Source: Spongospora subterranea
Lineage: Eukaryota; Endomyxa; Phytomyxea; Plasmodiophorida; Plasmodiophoridae
Direction of reading: 5' to 3'
NCBI GenBank assembly: GCA_900404475.1
Contig: OUQQ01000503.1
Coordinates: forward strand, 1-20,221
DNA length: 20,221 bases
In this document: in pieces, positions 8,841 to 18,690 of the stretch
How the letters are laid out: each line of letters begins with the position of its first letter
Numbering within the stretch: the stretch's first letter is position 1
Notes under the pieces: generated by a model
The model's database searches: none
What the model was told of the DNA's origin: nothing
Seen by the model: only the letters and a program-made list of their open reading frames with translations
Made by a program: the position numbers and the translations under genes

Positions 8841-10214
8841 ATGAGTTCCTGGTCTCTCTTGATTGTCGCCGTTATGGCGTTATTTGCTCTATCATCCTCA
8901 GTTAAGGTAATTATCTGTTTATGCCATTGAGTGTTCACCTATCTCATTATAATTCAACAAACTCAGGTGCACGAGACGGTTCCTTCAACGACTACAACTG
9001 TAAGTTGCACGATCATCCACAACTGGGGGTTTAATCATTTGACTACCTCCATTAGGATCTGAAACCTGATGAGAGTGCTTTCTCCCAGCTTATGGAATCA
9101 TCGCTCTCCCAGATTATGGATGGACTATCGTGGGACAAGCTTTACGTTGGACTAGTTATTGTTGTTTACTTTCATTCATCTGACAACTGTGCATTGAAAA
9201 CAGGATTGCATGAATCGTTTATCCGATGAGGGAGACGAAGAAGAAGGAGACGAGAAAGAATTACCTCAGGCATTTTTTTTTATCGTCCAATTTAGTCCGG
9301 TTGTGTTAATCATCACTATGTTAATCAGTGGGCAAACCGTCTTTTGCTATGGCTATGTGAACCTTATGAAAGTTGTAAAATAACAAAGGTCGGTCTCAAT
9401 CAACAGAGTAGAGTGTTTAGTCGATTGACCAATCCCCATTAGGATCTGGAACCAAATGAGAATGGTGTCTCCACCAATATGGTTGGGCTATCTTTGTCCG
9501 AGATTTCGGTTGGACTGTTAATCGCTATCCATTTTCATTCATCTGACAACTTTGAACTGAAAACAGACTGGCATTGAATATTTGTCAAACCCCAAAGCTG
9601 AGACTGCACTAGAGAAAGATAATATTACCCCAGAGGTTCGGTCATGTCAATCACGATTATCATATTCAATGGGCAAACTGAAATTTACTTTTTTTGTACG
9701 TGAACCCTATGAGATTTTTTCAATATTCAGTTTCAGCCAACACAGTAGCGCTTGAAATTTGTTCATTTGTCCATCTCCATTAGGACGAGGAACTGATTGG
9801 AAATGTGTCACCGCTGATTCACGTCGCATATTTCATCCTTCTTTCTGGCAACAGTAACCTGATGCAGGAATTGATTACATTGGTAGGGCCGGACCCTGCC
9901 AGCCAAAACGAATTTCTGGATACGGTCAACAAGGTGATTAATTCTAGAGACTTCCACCTGAGTTTTGTTGACATCCTTTTTCTCTATAATATTTAGTTCA
10001 GGGTCAAACTGTTGCCAGATCCGGTCCCGACCTTTGAACATCTGAAGATATCGAATGTCAGTTCACTATCAAATTGAGTGACTAATGACTTATTCTGATT
10101 TATTCTTAGGCCCAGGAAGACGAAGACCAAATTTCAGCTACTGAAGATCGGCTTTCGGTAATGATCGCAATCTCCCATTTTTCCCTTTCCGCTGACGACC
10201 TTCAGGAGGAATAA
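8841..10214 (+). CDS. Micro-exon gene 2: secreted protein, 10 exons, about 218 aa
   Basis: This is the tandem paralogue of the gene at 5144; function is unknown. Exons: 8841-8906, 8967-8999, 9056-9145, 9204-9269, 9443-9508, 9567-9635, 9784-9933, 9997-10056, 10110-10157, 10206-10214. All exons are multiples of three and all introns are phase 0. Exon 1 is a signal peptide (LLIVAVMALFALSSS). Two repeat units follow (exons 3-4 and 5-6), then a 50-codon, probably helical exon (FILLSGNSNLMQEL). The last exon is just two Glu codons and the stop. Exon 4 is very acidic (EGDEEEGDEKE). Start choice: the ATG at 8841 matches that of gene 1 and opens a good signal peptide. The intron after exon 4 begins GC (position 9270) where gene 1 has GT. 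An AATAAA lies at 10243-10248. The short introns and the match to gene 1 are strong support; exact splice sites need transcripts. Confidence 0.72.
9056..9635 (+). repeat. Two internal exon-intron-exon repeat units in gene 2
   Basis: Units at 9056-9269 and 9443-9635 each hold a DLxPxE-type exon, a 58-nt intron beginning gttgga and ending acag, and a second exon. They correspond to the first and third units of gene 1, leaving gene 2 one unit short. A unit of the second type in gene 1 was either gained there or lost here. Confidence 0.65.
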
Positions 10215-10575
10215 GCGGCGATAACGGACATCTTATTGTTCAAATAAATCAACCCTGTATTGGATGCTCGCCAAATGTTCATCATCAAATTGAGGTTCCA
10301 GATATTGAACCAAACGACCCCGCCTCTCATGGTGCCCCCTTCGCCCTAAAATCTCCATATGGATAAACTTTGTTTGCCATCGAACGCCTTTTTTCTGAAG
10401 TGGGCGAACGAGTCGAGCATCTCTGAATCAGCATGAGATGAACCATCATGTTCATTTGCTCAATCCTACTCGCATCCCTCCAGAATCGCAAACTTTCTGG
10501 TCAAGACAGCAGCAGCAATGGTACTACACAACCAACACGCTTATCAAACCCCAAACAATCAGGGACAACACTTTC
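10206..10575. repeat. Duplicated 3' flank, copy 2
   Basis: This is the counterpart of 7556-7920. It contains the poly(A) signal of gene 2 at 10243-10248. The open plus-strand frames at 10438-10756 are not conserved in copy 1 and are not annotated as genes. Confidence 0.7.
10243..10248 (+). terminator. Poly(A) signal of micro-exon gene 2
   Basis: AATAAA starts 29 nt after the stop codon at 10214, a typical place for cleavage and polyadenylation signals in eukaryotes. Confidence 0.5.
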
Positions 10576-10924
10576 TGTGAAACTACCGCTTTTTACGCCC
10601 GACCAAGGTCAGATGGAGATATTGATACTAGAAGTTTTGGATCATCGGTTCAGAGGTAAATCGCTAAATACCAATTGTACTCTTGGTCTCGCGAGTCCTA
10701 TGTATCTACATAGGCAGCGAAAAATGACCAAACTATGCACTGAAAAAGTGGTCTGAACCATTACCCAATCTTTGTACCTGTTTTGTAAAAAAAAATGGGA
10801 AAGATCAATGCCCTCTCCAGACAGCTCGGGTTAAGGGATATCACAGAACCCGTCAAACGGATTGCTGTAATTACATTCACTGAACAAGAAAAGGGAACCA
10901 GGAACAACACCGCTGTTTCTTTAG
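10576..10924. other. Stretch without a supportable gene
   Basis: I see only short random frames and a 9-base A run near 10788-10796. It separates the micro-exon locus from the retrotransposon relic. Confidence 0.5.
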
Positions 10925-11590
10925 CACATTCACAACGACAGCGTTAACTCTTCTTGGCTTTGTCGGTAGTGATTTTAGCTGGTTCATCCATGACAGTAAT
11001 CGGTTATAATGTGTATATTTGTGCCTGGACAGTATTGATAAATCGCTATATCCAATCCTATGTTCAGCGCGATGATCTCACATTCATACGAAGATGTCAC
11101 TATCGATCCTCGTTTGACTGTTGTTTCAGTCTCCTCTGCCTCTGTTTTCGGGCCCGTTTTGGTTCCTTTTGCGATTGTCGATCAGAATTGCTGCTGCACC
11201 TCCACCCTGGTCACGTTTGAAACTTCCATCTGTCCATAGCTCGATGTCAGGGTTCTTTGGTAACAGTTCTCCTTTTTTTGTGTTTCTTGATTGCCTTTTC
11301 CTATTTGATGTGTGGAATCTAACCTGATTTAGTCCCTCAAGGATGTTGAGCGATATCTCTGTTCTCGCATGAATGGGGGCATATTCTTCTGGCACTCTTT
11401 CTCTGAGTGATTTCCATACTTCGTCCACCCATCACCTTCTCCATCCCATTCCGTGTATTATCTGCCCGATAATGTCACCTTTGCCTGAGCAGCGAGCGAG
11501 TACTATCATGGTTGTTTCTGTCATGATTTTATCTCTCAATAGTGGGAATCCAGATATTGCATGTAGTATTGTTATTGGTGTTGATTAAAA
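10925..11590 (-). pseudogene. Decayed non-LTR retrotransposon tail with RNase H domain
   Basis: Reading the minus strand from 11590 down, one finds a stretch resembling the region after the reverse transcriptase fingers and palm (ITILHAISGFPLLRDKI, then a TGA), a linker, and a typical RNase H opening, IELWTDGSFKRDQGGGAAAI, with the first catalytic Asp in TDGS. After a frameshift near 11126 comes SSYECEIIALNIGLDIAI, which fits the RNase H helix carrying the catalytic Glu. Another shift near 10995 leads to a decayed TDS-like strand (IITD). At least one stop and two frameshifts mean it is dead. The family type is known from LINE-like elements with a terminal RNase H; the exact clade is not clear. 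The reverse transcriptase core is not visible upstream. Confidence 0.75.
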
Positions 11591-12310
11591 CATCCCGTAT
11601 ATGTTCTCATATATCATTGACGATTCCATCAATGAACGCCCAGACACACTTTTAGTGTTGGCCCGGCGGCATAGATCGCGGATGTGTATTGAGACAGACG
11701 CTCCCTATGAACACGTTCATTGAAATGTATTCTTGCGCTGGACACAAGGATACATCAACACTACGAGCAAATTGTCTCGAGATCGACGCGATCGACCTAC
11801 CAACTTCTGCCATTGGAAGCCAGTCGTAACGTCTCAGTTAAACGGCGAAACAACAGGGCAATGCCTTCGATTCTGCTTCCGCTTGTGGTATGGCATACAA
11901 AGGTTTGAGGGTTTTTTATGGGTCGGGTAATCCTGTGTACTACCAGGCTTTCCCTACTTCCGCTTGGCCGATACATGTAGCTTTGGTATTCACTGAAGGA
12001 ACCTATTAGACCAGCTGGGATTCACCCCCAGAACCTGTCCTAACGACCCCACCGAATGGGACCTGCCCTCAACCGATTACCATTGCCTATCCAGAGCTGT
12101 CGAGTTTACTGCCAGGCAGGTCACTCTCCCACATTCATTATGGACATGTGGTCAGACCCACTTATTTCAACGAAATTATTCTCCTCGCTCTTCATGATAA
12201 CCCGGGTTATAGTGCTTTATAAGGGGATAAAGGGTTTTTAAAGAAATATGCTTGACCTCTTCGGCATCACTGACAAAGACATCTCATCATTTGAGAATCG
12301 AAGTCCGGAA
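11591..12310. other. Stretch without a clear gene
   Basis: This may contain more of the decayed retroelement on the minus strand, but no motif is readable. A 29-codon plus-strand frame at 12249-12338 ends in QQRQLLNC. Its last residues fall on the left edge of the tandem duplication and are echoed at 15640, which makes it a possible scrap of a lost gene. Confidence 0.4.
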
Positions 12311-12339
12311 CAGCAGCGCCAATTGTTGAATTGTTGAGT

Positions 12340-12739
12340 GAAATCATAGCAAGGAGGTGATATCGACTAGACCCACATCTTTCCGATGCCGGGATAGAAG
12401 GATTGAGGGGCGTTCTGCAACGAAACAGTTTGTTTTGAAATAACTACCCGCCATTATGTGCTTCCATGAACAGATTGAACCAAACATGGCAGGCTGAATG
12501 CCCCTCTTTCCTACATCACTGGCTTCAATAAGCATCTTCAACGTGATTTGGCATGTAGTAGAGAAACGCACCTATCAAATGCAGAACTGATTCACAGAGA
12601 GCAAAAGTTGAATAGGTGGGAGAGGAGAATCGGGTACCTAAACACTGGTGTTTGACACCTAGAGCCGTTCCATTTTTGACTCTGACCTCATCCTTGGCAA
12701 TTGGCGAACCGCGCTACTGTTGCGCCATCCAATTCTCCA
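12340..12739 (+). promoter_or_regulatory. Conserved upstream region of cysteine-rich gene 1
   Basis: Blocks such as actacccgccattat, gaataggtgggagagga (12611-12627) and a tgacacctaga...ccgttccattt segment near 12654-12673 are kept in the second copy (about 15773, 15932 and 15970) while neighbouring bases differ. Conservation after clear divergence suggests promoter or leader function, although recent common descent explains part of it. No TATA box is evident. Confidence 0.4.
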
Positions 12740-14993
12740 ATGCGTGTCCTCAACTTGTTGGGATTGCTGGTTGTGGCGACCAGACCGACTCGATCTGCGA
12801 CAACCGAACCTGTTCATGGCTGGGACGCACCGCTTGGCACAGGTCAGGCCAATGCCGCCACAAGAATCGCCTTCCCGACGATCTCGGTATGGATGGCGGA
12901 ATGTCGCTCCAAAGAGTTGCCTAAATTCCGAGATCATTTGTCGCCGTCGCAGGAGTGGGCAACGCCCCATGACGAGACCCAAGTTTTAAAATTTCCAGTA
13001 TTCGAATACTCGAAATGGGAGTCAAATTGGCTGCAAGGCAATTCCTTGTTGGAGTTTGATTTTTCCGATATCAATGGGGTCGAACAGTTTGGTGAAAGTT
13101 CTTCGATGAATGTAGTCGCCATTCATCTTCATACTGAGATTCGGCTTGTTAAGTGTTTCTTTAGGAATGGGACTCGAGCCCGGGTTCGAATATTGACGCG
13201 TCCCATATCAGTATCGATTCTCAACAGTTGATCCAAGAGGGCGAGAACCTCGATTGCCTGATCGATCCAAATCGAATTCCCATCAAGTCGAAAATTTCGC
13301 CCTCAAAAGACTCTTTCGAGAACCTCGTGCCCGATAACAGAAACGCCCACCAGATTGGCAGTTCCTCCAAAAATTTAGCCGTTCAGTTCATGTCTAACTT
13401 GTGTTTCGGTTTGCTAAGTTCGTCTCAGGATTGGAACCCGAACACGAGGTCAAACCGTGATGCATCCCGTATCAGTATTGATGGTCAACAGTCAATTGAA
13501 AGTGTAGAGGGCAAAATTTTCGATTGCCGCATCGAAAATACGATCAATTCGAAAAACCAGCCTGTTGACGTTCGTGAAAATTTCGTGCCAGTAAGCGATT
13601 GCAGAGGATCGTGATTACCAACGTCTGCTTATGGCGTATTAGGATGGATTTCCGAAGCGGACTCGCAAAATGGTTCCGTTCTGTAATACCAAGTTTGTGT
13701 TGGAATTGAGAATGCTGTGTCGGCACCTAAACTGGGACCTGGATGAGGTCAAAGATTATGATAGCCTCTGTGTGTTTCTGGTCAGAACTCTGGTTCCCCG
13801 CTGGGATTTAATGATCACAAACGGTATCGTCTGCTTAGGGAAAGGAGGCGAATCCAGAACAGGTCGAGTTTCACGACAGTGTCGCCATGACCGAACACAT
13901 AATGGAACTACTGTTGCGCGGCAATTCGGGGCGGAATAACGTTGAGGTCGGACAAAACAAAATCGATTTTCCTCGACCTAGAATATTTGGCAAGGCAACC
14001 AGCACCCTGCAAAAACTGATCCGAATTTCAAATTTTGTTTTGAAACTGGTCTCTTGCAGAAATTCGCTCTGCAGTATCAGTACTAGGATGATTACCTGTC
14101 TCAAGGAGGTCTGTATCCCCGTCCTTCACTGTCTTGTGAAATGTTGTGGCAAAGACATTGACCTGTTCCAGACACGTTGGGGAACCCTTGCTCATCACCG
14201 TTTTTTTGGAGCGTCTTGCTGCCCCGGTCGTGGATCAAATCATAACACCTGCGGTTACCACAGGATGAAAATCGTCAGAAACCCTGACAACAGGTTTTTC
14301 ATTCGCATTTTGTTAGAAATACTGATGAACGTTTGTGCTTTCAGAGTCAAAGAGTCCGGTTTAATGTATCTCAGAGCTCTTGCTGTTGCTATAACATCGT
14401 CAAAAATCGCAGAAGAAAAACTCAAACTGTGCTGTGAATTCTACGAGAAATACCAGTCAAGTGGGCCAGTGGCTCGAAGACTTCTCCGATCATATGTTTG
14501 CCAGTCTCCGAGACCCATCTGGGGGTGCTTTGTTCATCACTGTGGTCAAAATATCAATGAATGGATTCGAAAATGGGGCCAGAAATTCACGCATTATCAA
14601 TTCGGCAGACGGAAATGTCAGGGCTTGGAGTCCCTTGATTGCGGATCAATCGACCGACCATTTGATATTCCAGCAAGACTTAATCTTCGCCATAAATCAA
14701 CCCGAAATCTCCTCCCAGCGCTTTCCAAAATTCTCGAAGCGTATGATCAGTTCGTGATTGCGAAGACAACATCAATGAGATCGGCTCATCCGGATTTAAC
14801 CACCTTGATCAGAAAATGCCTTTATCCTGTCAACAATTGTTGGCATCGTCATTGCGGTGGAAGTGTTGAGGAATTTGTTCGGAGATGGGGAGGATCAATA
14901 TCCTACCCCAAGTTCAGTCGCGATTGCTGTCCTGGAACAGGCCGACAGGAATCTGATATCTGTCAATATCATTATCTTTCGTCCCAAGTATAG
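12740..14993 (+). CDS. Cysteine-rich secreted repeat protein 1, six exons, about 657 aa
   Basis: Function unknown; no known family recognised. Exons: 12740-12886, 12953-13111, 13165-13590, 13643-13780, 13839-14293, 14345-14993. The first four introns are phase 0 and the last is phase 2. Residues 1-20 (LLGLLVV core) are a probable signal peptide, so the protein is likely exported. Exon 3 carries two related stretches (DASHISIDSQQ and DASRISIDGQQ). The C-terminal 370 residues hold three divergent copies of one domain: C-x4-CG, six or seven residues later [RK]WG, then x7-F-x3-[CK]-C-[PQ]G, then a last Cys; copies 1 and 3 end C[GQ]YH. Each domain is preceded by about 50 residues of probable helix. 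The Cys set suggests disulfides, or less likely metal binding. The start was chosen because both copies begin there (MRVLNLL / MYVLKLL). The matching splice pattern in copy 2 strongly supports the model. Intron 1 of this copy (66 nt, no stop) could be retained. Confidence 0.75.
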
Positions 14994-15041
14994 ATGAGGG
15001 TTGACTCTCCAATGATTCAACAAACAAGGTAGATGGAGTCA

Positions 15042-15047
15042 AATAAA
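15042..15047 (+). terminator. Poly(A) signal of cysteine-rich gene 1
   Basis: AATAAA lies 49 nt after the stop at 14993 and is kept at the same place in the second copy. Confidence 0.55.
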
Positions 15048-15317
15048 CATGGTGGGTTTATGATAGTTTCACAAGGTTTATAGGAATGTTCTGCTGTATT
15101 CATATCATTTTTCCGTGTAAATCCGTTGATCTGGCCAACATTGACCAAGACACATATGTGGATTCAACACCTCCCCCCAACTCACGCTCGATTGATTTCG
15201 ATTGATTTTGTTGTTGAGTCTAATGAATAGGTGGAGTCGGGAGCCATCAGATATGATGATAGCGGAAGGGAATGACTATAGATCCCACCCCGAATTGAGC
15301 ACAACCCAATCATCTTC

Positions 15318-15639
15318 GGGTTGGACATCGTACGCAACAGAAAGCGTTAAGCGTTGTCACAGCGTCAAAATGATTTTGTTTTTGGTCAAACAATGGTTTT
15401 TATCATTATACAAAAGATGGCGTTGTTTGTTTTTGGTGAGTTGCGATCGTCAAGGTGGTCTATCCGGATATCCAGCGAATCCACTTGTTTTGACGTTTCG
15501 TTCAATATATATTGGTCACGATTTTGGTTTTCTGTCATCTTCAATTGTAGTTCAAACGACGATAATAATGGATCGTGTTGAGGTTCATCTCCTCTCTCTA
15601 TCGCTTGTTTCGCGAGTTTGTTAATCTCTTTGCTGTTGA
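15318..15639. other. Spacer between the tandem units, no gene
   Basis: This T-rich spacer has no counterpart after the second unit. Its open frames show no coding features I trust. Words like tgtttttggt recur at 15378 and 15427, a minor low-complexity feature. Confidence 0.5.
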
Positions 15640-16070
15640 CAGCAGCGTCAATTGTTGGATTGACGAGCGAAATCGTAGGAAGGAAGTGGTGTCATCTAGA
15701 CTCACATGGAATCACTCCGATGTCGGGATAGGAATATTGCAGGGAGCTCTTAAACGAAACACGATCTTACGAACTACCCGCCATTATCTGCTTTCATGAA
15801 CGGGTTGAATCAAACATGGCAGGTCGAATGTCCCTCTCTCCTACGACATTGGCATCATCCAAAACATTATGCGGCATGTAGTAGAGCAACGCCCATATTA
15901 AATGCAGAACTAAATCACAATAGGAAAGCTGAATAGGTGGGAGAGGATAATCAAGTAAACCCCCTGGTGTATGACACCTAGACCCGTTCCATTTCTCGTT
16001 CGTCTCATCGTTGACTCTGAACTCATCCTTGACCGTTGGCGAACCGACTTACTGTTGCACCATTTCTCAA

Positions 16071-18343
16071 ATGTATGTCCTCAAGTTGTTGGGTTTGCTG
16101 CTTGTGGCGACGAGATCGACTCGATCTGTCACAATCGAATTTGGGCATGGTTGGGGCGAACCGCTTGGCACAGGTCAGGCCAACGCCGCCACAGGGATCG
16201 CCTCCTCGACTATCTCGGTATGGATGTCGGAATGTCGCTCCAAATAATTTCCTGAATTCTGAGTCATTGGTCCTTGCAGAACACCATGTCGCAGTGGCAG
16301 GAATGGGCAATGCTCCATGACAAGGCCCCAGGTTTACCCTTTCCAAAATTCGAATATTCGACATTGGAGTCAGATTGGCTGCGAGGCGATTCCTTATTGG
16401 CGTTTGATATTTCCAATACCAATGATGACGACCAATTTGATGAAAGTTTTTCGATGAATGTAGTCGTTCAGGTCATCTTCATACAGTGATTTCCGCTTGT
16501 TAAAGTGCGTTTTTAGGGCCCGGGTTCGAAAATTGACGCGCCCCATATCAGTTTCCATTCTCAACAGTTGGGCCAAGAGGCCGAGAACCTCGATTGCATT
16601 ATTGATCCAAATCGAATTCGAATTAAATGGGAAAATTTCCCGTCAAAAGAACCTCTCGAGAATCTCGTGCCCGATAACAGAAACGCCCACCAGTTTGGCG
16701 ACAGTTTTTTCAAAAATTCAGCCGTTCAGTTCAAGTCCAACTTGTGTTTCGGTTCGCTAATTAACTCGTCTCAGGATTGGACCCTGAACACGAGTTCAAA
16801 CCGTGATGCATCCCGTATCAGTATTGATTGTCAACCGAAATCTGAAAGCGTTGAGGGCAAAACTTGCGGTTGCCGCAACGAAAATACAATTAATTCGAAA
16901 TCCCAGCCTGTTGACGTTCGTGAAAATTTCGTGCCAGTAAGCGATTGCCAAGAACCGTAATTACACTAATCTGTTTATGGCGTATTAGGATGGATTTCCG
17001 AAGCGGACTCACAAAAAAGTTAAGTTTCGTAATGACAAGTACTTGCTGGGATTGAGAGTGCTCTGTCCACTCTTAAACTGGGACCTGGATGAGGTCAAGG
17101 ACTATGAGAGCCTCTGTGTGTTTTTGGTCAGAACTCTTGTTCCCCGGTCTGTCTGGGGTTTGATGATCACAAACGGTATCGTCTCCTTAGGAAAAGGAGA
17201 CGAATCCTGAACAAGACGAGTTTCACGACAGTGTCGCCATAACGCAACACATCATCAAACTATTGTTCCTCCCAAAGTCGGATCGGAAGAGCCTTGAGGT
17301 CGGACAAAACAACATCGATGTTCCTGATCCTAAGATGATTGTCAAGGCACCCAGCACCCTGCAAAAACTGATCCTAATCTCGAATTTTGTTTTGAAACTG
17401 ATCTCTTGCAGAAGATCGGGCTGCAGTTTGAGTCGAAAGGTGCACGATTGTCTCATGCACGTCTGTATCCCCGTCCTTCAATGTCTTGTGATATGCTGTG
17501 GCAAAGACATTGACCTGTTCCAGACACGTTGGGGAACGCGTTTCCCGCACCATCGTTTTGGAGCGGTTCGCTGCCCCGGTTCTGTATCAAATCATAACAC
17601 CTGCGGTTACCAGAGGACGAAAATCGTCAAAAACCCTGACAGCAGGTCTTATACGCCTTGTTTTAAAAACACTGATGAACGTTTGCCCTTTCAGAGATAA
17701 AGACTCCGGTTTAATGGATCTCAATGCTCTTGTTGTTGCTGTTTCAACGTCAAAAACCGCAGTAGAAAAACTCAAACTGTGTTGTGAATTCTACGAGAAG
17801 TACCAATCAAGTGGCCGCATGGCTCAAAAGCTTGTCCGATCATATTATCACCATTCTCCGAAGCCAATCTGGGGGTGCTTTGTTCATCACTGTGGCCAAA
17901 ATACGAATGAATGGATTCGAAAATGGGGCCCTCGATTTCCGCATGCGAATTTCGGCATGCGGAAATGTCAGGGCTTGAAGTCCCTTCAATGCGGATCGAT
18001 CGACCGACCATTTGATATTCCAGCAAGACATACCCTTCGCTATAAACCAACCCGAGATCTCCTCCCTGCGCTTTCCGAAATTATCGAACAGTATGATCAG
18101 TTCGTGATTACGATGACAAGACCAATGAGATCGCCTAATCTGAACTTAACCACTTTGGTCAGAAGATACCTTCGTCCTGTCAACAGTTGTTTACAGCGTC
18201 ATTGCGCTGGAAGGGTTGAGGAATTTGTTCGGAGATGGGGAGAATCAGTATCCTACACCAAATTCAGTCGCGATTGCTGTCCTGGAAAGGGCAGAAAGGA
18301 CTCCTTAATCTGTCAATATGATTATCTGTCATCACAAGATTAG
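16071..18343 (+). CDS. Cysteine-rich secreted repeat protein 2, six exons, about 655 aa
   Basis: Tandem paralogue of the gene at 12740, with the same layout: 16071-16217, 16301-16459, 16517-16936, 16989-17126, 17191-17645, 17695-18343. It has a signal peptide (VLKLLGLLLVA core), an exon 3 with the paired DAS-x-ISID stretches, and three C-terminal Cys/Trp domains, each with C-x4-CG and [RK]WG. The domain-1 motif is in exon 5, domains 2 and 3 are in exon 6. Exon 5 and exon 6 have exactly the lengths of copy 1. Intron 1 has an in-frame TAA here, so it must be removed; its acceptor could be 16279 or 16300, which would add or drop seven codons. Without splicing of introns 17127-17190 and 17646-17694 the frame would be broken, which supports both. 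Function unknown; secretion is inferred from the leader. Confidence 0.75.
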
Positions 18344-18391
18344 ATGAGGGTTGACCCTCCAATGACTCAACAAACAAGGTAGATGAAGTCA

Positions 18392-18397
18392 AATAAA
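18392..18397 (+). terminator. Poly(A) signal of cysteine-rich gene 2
   Basis: AATAAA lies 49 nt after the stop at 18343, the same distance as in copy 1. Confidence 0.55.
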
Positions 18398-18690
18398 CCT
18401 GATGGACTTAGGATAGTTTCACAACGATCAAAACGCGATTCGCTGTATTCATATCAACTTTCTTCCGTATAATTCCGTTTGATTTTGGCCAACATTGGCA
18501 GAGATACATATGTGGATTCAGCACCTCCCTCCTCTATGGACTTGGTAGGCAACTCACGTTTTATTGATGTCGATTGATTTTGTTGTTGAGTCTGATGAAT
18601 GGGTGAAGTCGGCTACCATAAAATATGGGGGCAGCGGAAGGGTTGACTATAGATCCCACCCCGAGCAGAGAGCAACCGACTCGTCTTCTA

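Larger units (their letters stand above)
12311..15317 (+). repeat. Tandem duplication unit 1 (cysteine-rich gene plus flanks)
   Basis: The unit starts at cagcagcg (12311) and matches 15640-18690 through the upstream region, all six exons, all introns, the 3' untranslated region and about 300 bp beyond. The distance between the two start codons is 3331 bp. A separate stretch of about 320 bp lies between the units. Confidence 0.85.
15640..18690 (+). repeat. Tandem duplication unit 2 (cysteine-rich gene plus flanks)
   Basis: Partner of 12311-15317. The exon lengths of exons 1, 2, 4, 5 and 6 are identical in the two units. Exon 3 differs by two codons, while introns and flanks carry many small indels, as expected if the reading frame has been under selection since the duplication. 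Confidence 0.85.

Noticed and set aside
8448..8930. 160-codon protein including a long N-terminal extension of micro-exon gene 2
   Set aside because: The extension is not conserved upstream of gene 1, and it would bury the signal peptide.
11720..11930. Overlapping plus-strand frames at 11720-11930 as a gene
   Set aside because: Two frames are open side by side, the composition is atypical of the real exons here, and there is no motif or second copy.
12659..12982. Minus-strand frame of 107 codons opposite exon 1 (and its twin at 16023-16364)
   Set aside because: It lies antisense to well-supported exons and its open state follows from their codon pattern.
13228..13614. 128-codon frame as an independent small gene
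   Set aside because: It is the inner part of exon 3, entered at an ATG-like codon after the true acceptor and running past the true donor at 13591.
13887..14993. 368-codon frame starting at 13887 as a separate intronless gene
   Set aside because: The frame reads through a 51-nt intron (14294-14344) that happens to be in frame in copy 1; copy 2 breaks there, and the real gene starts at 12740.
17498..18343. Open frame of 281 codons as a complete gene
   Set aside because: Its first 65 codons run in the wrong frame through exon 5 and an intron of the cysteine-rich gene; only the part from 17695 is real coding sequence.
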